DNA of 64,000 bases, from positions 62,001 to 126,000 of the forward strand of contig KL647336.1 in NCBI GenBank assembly GCA_000727475.1, given 5' to 3'. How positions within the stretch are numbered: position 1 is the first letter of the stretch; each line of letters begins with the position of its first letter. Under the pieces are notes generated by a model. The model was not told the origin of the DNA, did not search any database, and saw only the letters and a list, made by a program, of their open reading frames with translations. This DNA comes from Sarcocystis neurona. Its lineage: Eukaryota; Apicomplexa; Conoidasida; Eucoccidiorida; Sarcocystidae. Shown one piece after another: positions 24,000 through 37,400 of the stretch. Made by a program: the position numbers and the translations under genes.

Positions 24000-25490
24000 G
24001 ATATATATATATATATTTATATACGTATACATACACACGCACACACACGTACGTCTACACGCATGCCTACATTTATGTGTGTATCTTCAAATATGTATCT
24101 CTTGGGTGGTACGCACTTTCCTGCGATTTTGTATCCACAACAGGATTCAGCTCGATCAAACTGCAAAGCAATACGTAAGGGTGTTTTCTGACTTTCTTCT
24201 GATAAATAACAAAAATTGCCGTACTATAAACAGCAGATTCCTCTTTTTTAAAATGAAGAGGAGGCGGTCGCACGGCGTCACGAGGAAAAACGTCGTTCAA
24301 ATGCTCGCAAAGCAAGTGAAATACGTTCTCAACTCCATAAAAGTGGAGAACAACTGCCCTTCCTCAAGGCAAAGACAAGCTTTACAGCAGAGACGCCAGG
24401 GCAAAATCTACCTTTTAATACAACTACAAATGTGTACTGCCGACGGCTGAGTCGGGCAGTCAGACAAATACGCAAATACGTATACAATTACTCGCTAACA
24501 TACGTCCCCAGATACGTAAACCTAAATTTAGATGTGTATACTCAAAATATCTATAAACGCACACGTGTACGTATGCGTATAAGTACCAAATTGTACTGTC
24601 CCGCCTGAATACTTGCATATGTACACCAGATGCATACAAATATATATATTAGTATACACATACAAACTCACGTTCTGAAAGTATACCTGTCTATAAATCT
24701 TAAATCTTTACCTTCATTTAGACGTTCAACTTGGTGAAGTGTATACGACATAACGCTTTAACGGGAATCCGTCGACTTTTCACGTGTTGACACACCACCC
24801 TCGAAAACTGTTTGCCGGACCCCTTCCTGCCGTGTAACCGTCGCGGTATGCTTTATTTGAAACATAGGAAAAGACCCGCGACTGAAATATCGTTCAAAAT
24901 GCTCCTCGTCCGCTGTTGTACGTACAGCTCAGTATAGAAGAAGTGCAAGTGTGGCAGAATGCTGGTGTCTGTACACCTGAGCGCGTCTTTACCTCTAAAA
25001 CGCTGACTCGTAGGTACGGTCAACCAAGGAAACCATTCACACATTGCCTGTATTCGACCCCAGACAGTACGCGGCAGTGCAGTTTAGACAAATGTCCCGA
25101 ACATTCGGTGTACGTACACCCGAAGAAAATAACCTGTGTGCCGCATTGTGCTAGGGCAGAGAGTCGATCAAATATGTCCTGAAAAAAAAGTCAGTCCTGT
25201 GGAGTCCAAAACCTCTCATCCCGCTGGCGCGCAAGAACACGTGTGACACAGTTGCTGTCAAAAAGAGTTCCTGTGTACGTACACCAGAAAAACTCTGGTG
25301 TACATACACCAGAAATTTCCGACACACGATCTCAGCAACTCCCTGTCAACGCAAACATCCGAACACTCCTGCTGTACACACATACACTCCACTCATTCAG
25401 GTGTACAAACACTCTAACATTTCTTGTCTACACACACTCTGGAGGTTCCCAGGTGTATATACACCTAAGCACGATTCCACTTCGTCTCGC
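24000..25490. other. Region downstream of ZC3H15
   Basis: Microsatellite at 24000-24110 and around 24540-24670, otherwise unique. Several GGTGTAC-type palindromes lie between 24964 and 25465. No gene recognised. The 3' end of ZC3H15 or one more small exon may be here. Confidence 0.5.
24964..25465. promoter_or_regulatory. Cluster of GGTGTACGTACACC-type palindromes
   Basis: Copies at 24964-24977 (one arm diverged), 25107-25120 (perfect), 25272-25285 (one mismatch), 25297-25310 (GGTGTACATACACC) and 25452-25465 (GGTGTATATACACC, abutting the ZC3H15 stop codon). Regulatory role is inferred only from conservation of the dyad. Confidence 0.4.
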
Positions 25491-25682
25491 TTACCTCATC
25501 AAAGTCGTCCCCGTATAAGAAGAGGTCCTCGCGAATTGCCGTGACACCAACTGTCGCACTTCCTCCACCGTCATCTTCACGCTTTCCTTTTGAGCGCTTT
25601 TCTTCTTTTCCTGAGTTCTCTCCTGCTTCGTCGTCGTCGTCACTGCTGCCGGCCTCGCTGCTGCGACTTTGCTGCCGCCTCG
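25465..25682 (-). CDS. ZC3H15: ZC3H15 exon 7, acidic C-terminus
   Basis: It follows a GCAG acceptor and reads a Ser/Asp-rich acidic linker (GSSDDDDEAGENSG) then TAIREDLFLYGDDFDE, matching the conserved ENLFTGEDLDE C-terminal motif. A GTAAGC donor-like site follows, but simple read-through ends after ten more codons at TAG. Either this is the final exon or one further tiny exon lies below. Confidence 0.85.
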
Positions 25683-28600
25683 CTGCATCGCAGCCACACA
25701 CACATACGAAAGAACTCTACCTACGCATCGTCACTAATCGAGCTAACCCTCTCCCAGCGACATACACATACATGCATACATATATATATATATCCATCCC
25801 CGCATACAGTTACACACACAGACACCCACGTATGTAAATACACAGACATGTATACACAAGAAAAAGCACTCAGATATGTGTATGGAACCAGAATGTAAAA
25901 ATCAGTAGAGGCAGATGCACACGTAAAAAGGACAGACAGACATATGTACATATGTACAGAAAGATAAAGACATGTGTCTGTGCGTACGAGCGGTTTTACG
26001 TGAGACATACGTAAACGTGTTTGCCCAGCTATTACATGTTTGGAGAAGCCCGCGCAAGTGTAGCAAAGTGTAACAGCTTCTTCATTTCTTCTTTTTTGCT
26101 TCATTTCACGAGCACTGCGAAACAAAGACTTCAAGACTTCTACTTTGTCTCTACCTACAGCGGCAGCCCCACCAGTTCCCGGCGACGCCTGCTGCTACTG
26201 TGGGCCAGGCCCCGGGCAACTGCAGACGCAAGAGGAGGAGAAGGGGACATTTTACGTCGGGAAGCTCCCCAACAGCAGCACCAGCAGCAGCCGTAGAATG
26301 TTCCAAGCAAAAGGCCACCGTGCAGCAGCAACACCAGCAGCAGAAAAAAGAAGAATCCTGTCAGCACAAGGCTACCGAGCAGTTGCAACAGCAGCAGCAG
26401 AAAAAGATAAGCATTGACAGCAGAAAGTTCCCGAGCAGCCGCAGCAGCAGGCGCAGCAGCGGAGTCGACAGGCATTGAGCGGAATTGCTAAGCAGAAGTA
26501 GCGCCTCCAACAGCAGGAAAAAAGCGACTTTTTACGGTGAGCGAAACGCCCTGCTGCAGCAGGCGACATTTTTGCCACTCACCTGGGGCTCAGTCTTTTG
26601 TATCTAAAACGGATGAGAAAACTGCCCATCAAACACAGATTCAGAAATGTCTGTTGCCGCAGAACGAAGCAGAAGACCGCACGAGAACACATCAACAGAA
26701 AATCTCCCTTCCACGCAAATCAAGCAGAGCTCCCACCTGCTCCCCGACTTGCTCCGCTCAAACCTGTCGGCCATGTACAGGAGTGATCACCTATATACAT
26801 GCACATACACATGTATATTATATATATAGCTATACAGAAGCGTTTCAAACATAAATGAATGTAGAGATATATGTCGAGAAAAAGAGAGAGAGAGAGCCGT
26901 CTGCCTGTGTCTACCTATGTACGTCCACATATACGTATATAGACATATATATTCATATATACATATACGTGCGTATACGTGGAGGAGACACCCACGTCCA
27001 CAAGATATATACCGAGCCACAAAGACAGAGACAGACACGAGGACACAGATAGATAAAAACAGAAACAATCTTCAAAAGTCCTTTTCTTTCTCTATATATA
27101 ACCTGTTCACATCTATCTATCCACACGTATATACACATATGTATGAAGACCAGACATACATATATACATATATATATGTATATACAGAAGAATTAGAAAC
27201 TCTACGTATCTCTCTCTGTCTCTATCCATCTATCTCTCTCTGTTTCTCGCTCTGTCTCTAAATATAAAATATTCAATGTGTCTACTCTAGCCTTCCTTGC
27301 ATTGTCCTCTCTTCGTATTGCTTCTTCATTTTCGTTTCTTCTCCCATTTCCGCGAAGCTGTTATCTGGTGGAGTGTTCCATGAGCCCGTTGCCGTTGATG
27401 AATTTCCCGTCCCTTCCCACCTCTTTCTCTGCTGGTCCTTCTTGACCTGCTGCTTCTTCCGCTTTTCTCTTTGCTGTTCCGTTGTTTTCTCACATGAGTC
27501 GCTACCACCGCCTCCTGCGCCTCGCCTTCTTCGCGGCGCTTCGCTTTCTTTTCCTTTCTACGTCCGCTGTTCTCCGACACTTTCTTCTTCTTCACCTTCT
27601 CGTCACTTTACTCAAAGTTCGTATCCCTTCCCTTCCTCCCTCTCTCCGGCCAGAGTTCCTCTCTCCTGAAAAGAGTAAGAAATTCCTACCGCCGCTGCTG
27701 CTGCGGCTGTTCCTCGGTGCCTGCTGCTGCTGCTACACTTCCTCACCCGCCTGTCCCCTGCTACGACTGCTGCTGCTCCTCCGCGTACCGACCCGCTGCC
27801 GCCCCTCGCACTGCTGCTGTTGCTTATGAGAGTGCTGCTGCTCCTGCTGCTTGAACAGATTGCTCTGCTGCCGCTTGGGATGTCGCTGCTCCAACTGCAC
27901 CTGGTGCTGTTCGTACACTACTGCTGCTGTTGCTGCTCGTATACTATTGTTGCTGCTGCTCGTATACTGCTGCTGCTGTTGCCGCTTGTATACTGCTGTG
28001 CAGCTGCTCGTATACCGCTGGTGCTGCTGCTGCTCGTATACTGCTGGTGCCGCATTTACTGTGGCTGTTCGAACTGCTGTTCCTGTTTGTGCTGCGTGGG
28101 CAGCTGCTGCTTCTGATGCTGGTGCGCCGTCGAGCGGCTTTCTGCTGTTGCTGTTCCTGTCTACCCGATTCTTAGCGGAAGCATTTCTCCTTACCGTTGG
28201 CTTGCTGCTCCAGAGCGTCTCTGTTCGCCTGGTCAAGAATCCGCTGATTCTCCTTCGCGACTTCCTCTCGCGTTGCTTCGTCTTCTTCTTCGTAATCTGC
28301 CTCCGCCGCGGCTCCTTCGTCGTCAACAAACAACGACGGGTCGAACTGAAACAAATCTTTCCCGGATAGAACATGCAAGCCTTTGTTCCCTCCTTTCTTT
28401 GCCTCCGCCACCCGCTGTGCTTCGACCGCGTCTCGCCGCTGGCTCTCCTGCTTCTCTTTCCACGCCAGAAACGTCTCCAGGGTCACCGGCGTCCCTCCCG
28501 GCGGCAACGCCGCCCGCTGTCAGACAGCAGCAGCAGCAGCAGCCAAACGACAGCAGCAGCAGTACACCCAGCACTAGCAGCAGCAACAGCAACTCCGTGC

Positions 28601-31359
28601 GGCAGCCGCAGCAGCAGCAACGCCATGCGACGACAGCACCAGCTGCAGCAGACAGGCGGCCGCACGGCCAGCTGGAACAGCAGCAGCGACCCCCCGCGGG
28701 TGTTCTAGCAGCCGAACAAAAAAGCGGCAGCAACGCCGGCCAGTGCCAGCCGCAGCAACCGCGTGTACACACGACACGCGGCGGCCTGACAGCAGCAGCA
28801 GCAGTCGCAGCAGAGTCGCCAAAGCAGCAGCAGCAGCACGAAGGCACCAGCACAGTAATTTCCCCCCTTCGAGAACAAAAAGGAACGGCAGCAAGTTCAT
28901 GCTGCTGAGACAAAGGGGGAAGAGAGCAAACGAGAGGTGGAGAATAACGACAGCACAGCGTTAAGAGAAAGCAAGGAGGCGTCAGCATCTCTATGCAGAT
29001 CACTGCGTTGTGTGTGAACCGGCCGACTTCGGCAAGACGATGCAGCGTAAGTGTTGCCGTCATTTGCTACGACGTAGACGTGGACGTCCTTCAACATTGC
29101 CTGCCTATTTTCTATATATATTGCAAGGAAGCCTTCCGGACACAGAACTTTCATTTGTGGGAGGAAATGTACCTCTCTCTCTACGATCACTTCGATCAAT
29201 TCCTCTTCCTGCTCCGGCTCCGGCGGCAAATCGGACTTCAGCACATAGCCTACAGCCGCAGCAGCAACAGCAGCAGCAGCAACAGCAACGGCAGCCGCAG
29301 AACACAGCAGCAGCAGCAGCAAAAGCAGCATCAACACAAGCAGTATTAAAAGAATTGGCAAACGAAGGCGGTCGGAGAGGAAGCTACGTGACTAGTACAA
29401 GGTGCAGAAGAAGAGAAGAAAAAGCAACGCAGTCGGAGAGGCAGCAACACAGCAGCAGCAGCGACAGGAGCAGCAGCGGGTGAAGCAACACAAGACGCAG
29501 CACCGGCAGATGCAGAAGTGTCGGTAGCAGCAAAGAACTGACGAGATGAAGATGGGCGCGAAGCAGACGGCGAAGCGAAAGACACAAACTAAGCAGGTGA
29601 AGCAGAAACGAAATATTTACTCCAAACAGAAGGCGCAGCAGGAGCTGCTGACGTCGAAACGATAAGGCAGCGGCAGCAGATGAGGAAGACGCAGAAGCAA
29701 CGGCACTGGGACAAGGTGAGGCGTAGGAGCGGAGGAATGAGAAGGAGAAGCGGTAACGGCTGCAACAGCAACAGGAACAGCAGCAGCAGCAGCCACACGA
29801 AGCCGCAGCTGCAGAAAAAGCAGCCGAGGCAGCTATACACGAGCGGCAGCAGAAAGAGGAGCCGCGCTAGAGAAACCAGATGCAGCAGCCGCAGCTGAAG
29901 ACGCAGCAGCAGCCGCCGCTGAAGAAGAAGCAGTCGCCGCTGAAGAAGCAGCAGCACTCGCAGTTGATGAAGCAGCGGCAGTCGCAGCTGATGAAGCAGC
30001 AGTAGCCGCTGCTGATGAAGCGGCAGTAGCCGCAGCTGATGAAGCGGCAGTAGCCGCAGCTGATGAAGCGGCAGTAGCCGCAGCTGATGAAGCGCCAGTA
30101 GTCGCAGCTGAAGAAGCAGCAGCAAACGCCGCTTCAGACGAAGCAGTCGCCGCTTAAGAAGCAGCAGCTGTCGCAGCTGTAGAAGCAGCAGCAGCAGTCG
30201 CTACAGAGGAAGCAGTCGCCGCTGAAGAAGCAGCAGCAGTCGCAGCTGAAGAAGCAGCAGCAACCGTAGCTGAAGCTGCTGCAGCCGCAGCTCAGGCAGC
30301 AGCAGCCGCCGCTGCACAGGAAGCACTCGCTGCTGAAGCTGCAGCAGCCGCAGCTGAAGTAGTAGCAGCCAAATTAGCAGAGGCGGCTGCAGAAGGGAAG
30401 ATAGCAGAGAGAGCAGCAGGGACGAGTGCGCAGAGAACAGCAGCAGAGGCGGCTGCGAACGCCAGCCGCTGCACACGAGAGAAAGAGCAGCCGCTGCAGC
30501 AGCGGCAGGATCCGCAGAAGTGACGGCACTTGCAGAAGAACAGCAGTGACGGAAGAAGCAGCAACAGCGTGAAGACTCAGGAAGAAGAAAAGGATGGAGA
30601 AAGACAGGAAGAAAGGAAGATGCAGCAGGCAACCAGAAACAGCGGTCCTTTCACGAGCAACAGGAGCACCAGCAGCAGGACAGGCAGCTGCGACGGGGCA
30701 GCAGCAGCAACCGTGGAGGCAGACGCAGGAGCGGCAGCAGTCAGAGCAGCAGCTGAACGCGGGGAAACAGCCGCAGCACGGGCAGCAGCAGGAGAGGGAG
30801 AAACAGCTGCAGCAGTAGCAGCAGCAGGACGGGAGAAACAGCAGCAGCAGCAGCAGTGGCAGCAGCTGCACAAAAGGCACAACGTTGAGCAGTAGCAGCT
30901 GCAGCAGTCACGGAGCAAAGGGCCAGAGCGGCAGTTGAAGCACGAACGGAAGCGAACCGCACGAGAATAACGACAGGGAGAACGAGCAGCAGCGGGCGAC
31001 ATGCAGCAGGACCGCGCGTCAGGGGCAACTGCAGCGGCAAACGCAGCACCAGCAGCAGAATTCCTTCTTTTGCCTTTCCACAACTTGTTTATCCCGCTGC
31101 GTTCTGCTCCCGCCTTCTTCACTATCTTTCTCGTCCCTTCTTGCCATGTACAAATCTCCCCCCTTCTCTGTCTTCTTCTTGGTTTCTCCTCTCCCGCCTC
31201 CTCCTCCATCCGCTGCTGCCGCTTCTCTTGCCGCCGCTTCTGCTGCTGCTGCTCCTGCTGCTGCTTTGGCTGTTCCTGCTGTTCCTTCTGCTCCTGCTTC
31301 TGCTGCTTCTGCTGCTTCTGCTGCCGCTTCTCTTGCCGCTGCTGCTTCTGCCGCTGCTT

Positions 31360-31408
<49 letters not shown>

Positions 31409-34400
31409 TTCTGCTGCTGCTTCTGCTGTTCACGTTGCTGCGTCTGCCGCTCCTGCTTCCGCTTCCGTTGTTTTTTCATGTCGCGCAGCTCACCCGGGGG
31501 GAGGCAGTGTCTGTATATGCATGCGTCTCCGCCGTTGGGGCAAGACCAGAACCAGCCATACTGCTTTTTCTCCACGGCTTCAAGGAAATGTTTGCAGATA
31601 ATTGCCGTTGAGTTCCTCTCGTTGTGTTGCACGTGCTTCGTCCGAATGACGTCCTCGAGTTGCGCCTGGTCCCACCCTTCCATCGTCTCGCCTGCCGCGC
31701 CTCCTCCTGCAGCACCAGCAACAGCAGCAGCAGCAACAGCAGCTAGAGTTACCTCTACACAACAAATACGTCTATGTCCATAAAACTTCTTCTCTCTCTT
31801 TCTCTCTCGTTTTCCCTCTACCCCTCACTCTCTCGCTGTACATACATATATATATATATAAATGTATATATGATTCTCTGCACGTCGGCATATATACACA
31901 CAGACATATACACATACACACACATATATATATATATTCTACTGGTATACATATATACAGGGTTTTGCGCTCTCTATCTCTGTTTCTCCCCCTCTCTCTA
32001 TGTCTCTCTCACTCTCTCGCTGTGTCTGATGTAGAGACGATTTGCCGTACGTGTGTATATATATTCATACATACATACACACATACATACATCACATATA
32101 CATACATGCATACATGCATATATATGTATATATATACACATATACCACTACTATATATATGTGTACATACGCATAGGAAAAAATATGATTGAATAAATAC
32201 ACGTACAAACTTATGCACTTATACATATACACATCTATACAAACACATATATGCATATATATACACATGTATATATATTTGGGTGTACATCTATGTATGT
32301 GTACGTATGTACACACGTATATGTATACATATACATGTAGACACATACAAAATTACATACGAATACACACCCATATATGTATACGTGTAAACACATATAC
32401 ATGGAGATATATATGTAACAGGAGAAACTTACTCTGGACACGTTGATCGGTGAATAAGTCAATTCTTTGACTTTCTTTGCAGGTCTTGGGGTCGTAGGTT
32501 CCCGCCTGAAGATAAAAACAGTTGCGGGGTCATCTCTGCTCTATACAGTACATCAAAACCTGCAAATATATACACCAACCTACGTGAACATACGCATACA
32601 AACACACACATGATAAGACTCGAATGTACCGGCATATGCACATATATACACACATATCTGTGAACACACATATACACAGATACACACCCATACACATACA
32701 CAAACGAACACGCATCTATACGTGCGTATAAATAGAGACATTCACGTATGTATGTATGCACGTATGTGTGTATATTTACATATCGAGAGGGAAACCGACC
32801 ACCAGATATTAGCTGCGCGAATATATTGATGTGTTGTACGTCCGCACACACACACACACACACATACGCACGGAGACAGAGGAGACGGCGCGCGCGTGTG
32901 CGGAGACGGGGCGCGGGCAGAGACAGCAGGGAGAGACACGGAGACAGCCGCCACGTCTCGCCCAGCAGAGACGCGACAGCGAACAGACAGCACCTCGGAG
33001 ACGCGGAGACGGGGAGACAGATGTGGCGGACGTCTACATGCATGCAGAGACACGGAGACAGCAGAGAAAACTGCAGCAGACGAGCGCGCACAACGCCGAC
33101 CGACCCCCGCCCCACGGAGAGCGGGAAGTGGAGGAGACGCGGACACCTCCGTGTCTCCGTCTTTCCCACTAAAGCGACGTGTGTCGGCGAGACACACACA
33201 CACACATACACGAGCGCATTCGTCCCAAATAACGCGGGTATCTAATAAGTGTGTGTGCAGCAAACAGAAGAGAGCCTGTCTATACATCGGTAGACGTGCG
33301 GGAGGGAAGAAGAGACGGCGACGGAAGGACAGCATTTCCGCAGGAGAAATTGGACGGAACCGCCTTCTGATCGACACACACGTGGACGCGTCTCTCTACT
33401 TCTGAAACGGGGAGGAAAATACAACAAAAAGTGCGGGAAGCGTCTCTTCAGTTTAAGCAGGTGCACATACACATACATATATGCGTTTGTGTATATATCA
33501 TGGACTTCGCCCTTCCTCTCTTGCGCTCTCGAGGCGGTGCCGCATGGCCCATAAAAACTCGTTTTCAGCAGCAGTCACATTTATGTGTGTCTGTCGCTCT
33601 CTTCCCCGTCCTTCGCGTCTCTCTTCCCGTGACTTTCTTGCTGTCGCGAGGAGGTTCACAGAAAGAGAGACACACGCACGGACGAAAAGTCCGCAGCCGC
33701 GAGCAACACTCGCAGGAAGGGTCGCGAGGAAACTCGGCGGCGTCGCGTCGCGCAGACCGACCGGCCAGGACGGAAGGCAAAGCGGAGGACTCTCTATCTG
33801 CCAAGAAAACGACCCTCGCCAATGTGTGTGTGTGTGTGTGTGACACAGAATGAGGAAGGCTGTCCCAGGCTGTCAGGAGGAACAGGCGAAGGACGGAAGC
33901 AAAACGCATTTCTTCCCCGAGACGTCGTATCTCGCCAGCGTCGGCGACACACGCATGCAAGGCACAAACGCAGAGAAGTCACAGGGGAAAACGCGCAGAA
34001 AGACGAAGCAGCAGCTCTTCTTCAAATTTCTTTGCTGCTGATGTGCTTCTCCTTTCCTCTCCTGCTCTCTCCTCCTCAAAAGGAAACGCACGTGCGACAA
34101 TTATCTCATCGAAGCTCCACTTCGTGTACGCCAACGTCTTCTCCTGCCTCATGCTGCTAGACAAGGAGAGCTACCAACGGCGCTGTCAAACAAGGACAAC
34201 TTCCTGCGCGCACTCCCCATTATAAAGTACATATACGCACACGCACCATATGGCCAGACGCAGACATCAACATATATATATGTATATATGGGAGTACACG
34301 CATGCACACAGCACATGCAGATGCAAGCATCAGTATAGGGATATACGCGTGTGGGAGTACACACATGCACGCCCAGCATATGGGCAGACGCATATATATA

Positions 34401-37400
34401 TATATATATTTATACATGTATACATATCCATATGCATGTATGTATATGGGAGCACATGCATGCACGCCCAGCATATGGGCAGTCGCATACATTAACGTAT
34501 ATATGTGTTTGTGGTGGTGTTACGGATGTGTACAGACACCCAAGTGGTCGGCCTGGTGAAAGTGTCCACGGTGTACGTACACTTCCCGAGTGGGACGGAA
34601 GATGCCGGTCAACGCGCACAGTTGGCGTGTCTTTCGAGATGAACTGCACTTGCGAGAAGACATTTCTTTCCCTTCCTTTTCCTCTTTTCTTTCTGTCTTT
34701 CTGCGCGTCTCTTCTTCCCCCCCGCGAACAAACACGGGCGGTCACAGTGGACACGTGCCGGTGTACGCACACCCCACGCAAAGGCTGCTGCGCGTACCCG
34801 GGAGTTGCCATCAACTGCGATTTTTTTTACGTTTTCTGTGCCTCGGAAGAGCGACGCCAGGAGCGCCTGCTGCTGCGCTTCCTTCTTCTTCTGTTCTTGC
34901 TCTTCCTTCTTCTTCGCGATCAGCGCCTGCTCACCGCCTTTCTGCGGACCTTTCACCTGCTGCTGCACCGTCTTGATGTACCTGTTGACCCACCCGCACA
35001 AGGCACCCCACACCACACACACATACACACACACTTTTATACATACACACATACGTATATATGTGCATAGACGTGCAGGAGCAGCAAACTCCCCCCATCA
35101 AGCATGTGTGTATATATATAGATACATATGTATGGACACAGATACATGTGTATATGTACGTGTGTGCGGAATACGCGTAGTTTGCCACCCACGGACGTAT
35201 CTGCTTTCCATCCCGGTGGGCTGCGAGTGCACCGCCACCAAACACGCCCATACACACCCACTACATGCTTGGGTGTATGTACACTCTATTACCATCTTGT
35301 CGAAATGGGTGTGTATACACTGTGTAACGAACAGATCGACATTCGGTGTATACACACTGGGTGTACATGCACTCAGTTATAAACACACCGAAACTGGGTG
35401 TACATACATTGCACTATAGTTACACCTAAACTGGGTGTATATACACTGTAGTCACGCCGAAATTGGGTGTACACGCACTCCACTACACACACATATATCG
35501 AAACGGGTGTATATACACTCTACAGTCACAGCGAAACTGGGTGTACGTACACTCCGTACAATCATCCACACTGGACTACATGCACTGCTCTGGACACACC
35601 TCCATGTGTACACGCGCACCCCACCATTTAACAACAGACAACACACGTATCCACAGACACAGACCTCTTTCTAAAGAATGTGAACATCTACACATACACA
35701 TATACACACATACACTCATAAATGTCTTCCGCTCGGTGTCTCTGTCTCTCTCTTTGGATATGGGGAGGGCCACGGGAACTACGTCAAACGCGTTGAGACG
35801 GAGAGGGCGATAATAGAGGAAGCGAAGCGACCCTCTAACGTCTGCTGGAAAGTATGTAATAATACATCAACGCACACACACACACACACACAAACACATA
35901 TACAGACATACACACATATGCATACAGAGAAGGAGAGACGTTTACAGCATCTCGCAGAAAACTGCAGAGAAGACGAAAGACTGAGCGGACGAGAAAAAGA
36001 CGGCGAAGAGAGGGGGACCTACGCTGGCAGCAGGGCCGCTATCGAACATACGTACAAGGGGTGCAGCGGCACAGGGATAGAAGAAAAAGGCGGCGGCACG
36101 TAGCAACAGCAGCAGCAGCAGCAACGCAGCAGCAGCTGCGCAGGCAGAAAGAGGGGACAAACGAAAAGCGAGACGCAGATATAGAGAGAAGACCCCAGGC
36201 ACACATCCGTATAAAATGAGAAGAGTACTTCCTGGTATGTTTGGGGAGCAGCAGCCAGAGAGAGATCCAGACGCCACTGACAAGACGCATGCACCTGGAT
36301 AGACAAATCTTCAACAGCAGCAGTTTCTCTTTCTTTACAGAGGACAGACACTCCGAGATCTCCCCCTTTCTCTCCCCGCCCAAATACTCATCACGCTGGT
36401 ACACGCATGCGCATATGTTATATATATGCTTGTGCATATATAATATCACTTACACATCTGTATATATACTTACTTCACTCAGCTAACTTCACTCGGACGC
36501 AGTCATCTACATACACATGTACAGATAAATGCAAGCATATACGTACTTACATATACATATATATTTGTATATATGTAGAACAAATACATATATAGAGAGA
36601 GACAGATATACGTCTACAAATGTGTGCGAACATATATATATATATATATGTGTTTGTACGTGAACAGATATATACAACCATACATATATATATATATATA
36701 TACATACGTTTACAGACATACGCAAGCAGATATATACACACGTATATATATATATGTATGTATGGAAAATACTGTCGGGCGTACACACACACACACACAA
36801 ATATGCAGATACACGTGTGTGTGTACGTGTGTGGATGTATGTGTGCGCAGAAGTACGGATATAGGTACCTACGTATCAATCTACCTACTTCTCTGTATAC
36901 CTATTCATGGACATATGTGTGGATTTGATTTGATAAATGAATGGGTGTGGGTGATTGATTTATAATGCGGATTTCCCGCGCATATATACACATGTGTGTA
37001 GGGGGAGCTGAGCAGCTCCCCCTCTTTTCGTATGTGTCTAGACACGTAGACTTCTAGAAAGAGAGAAAAGGGGGGGAGAAGGCGACAGCAGAGGAGAACG
37101 AGCGAAGTGGGACGAAAAGCAGAGAGGACTCCTAAAGAGTCAAGAAAGGAGCAGCAGGTAGAAAGAAATCACACGTATTCACTCCAGCAGCACAGAAGAC
37201 ACGTGCAGGCGAACAACAGCAACGAACCATCATCATACCTACATATGTATTATATCCAAACACGAATACGCACACAAATATATACGTGTATATGAATGAT
37301 ATATATACATATATTAATCCGTAAATACAAAGATATATATTTACATACACACGAATGCATCACACACACACACACATACATACATACGTATACACACATG

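Noticed and set aside
27733..28374. A 213-codon minus frame with Tyr-Glu-Gln repeats
   Set aside because: It overlaps ZC3H15 exon 6 in a different frame and then follows the intronic CTG island.
30577..31493. Continuation of ZC3H15 exon 4 as a Gln/Lys-repeat protein
   Set aside because: Conserved residues resume only after splicing from 31494 to 29249, and the family has no such insertion.
34250..34340. A CVYSH-like match to a CCCH finger on the minus strand
   Set aside because: It is part of the three-copy minisatellite and lacks correctly spaced cysteines.
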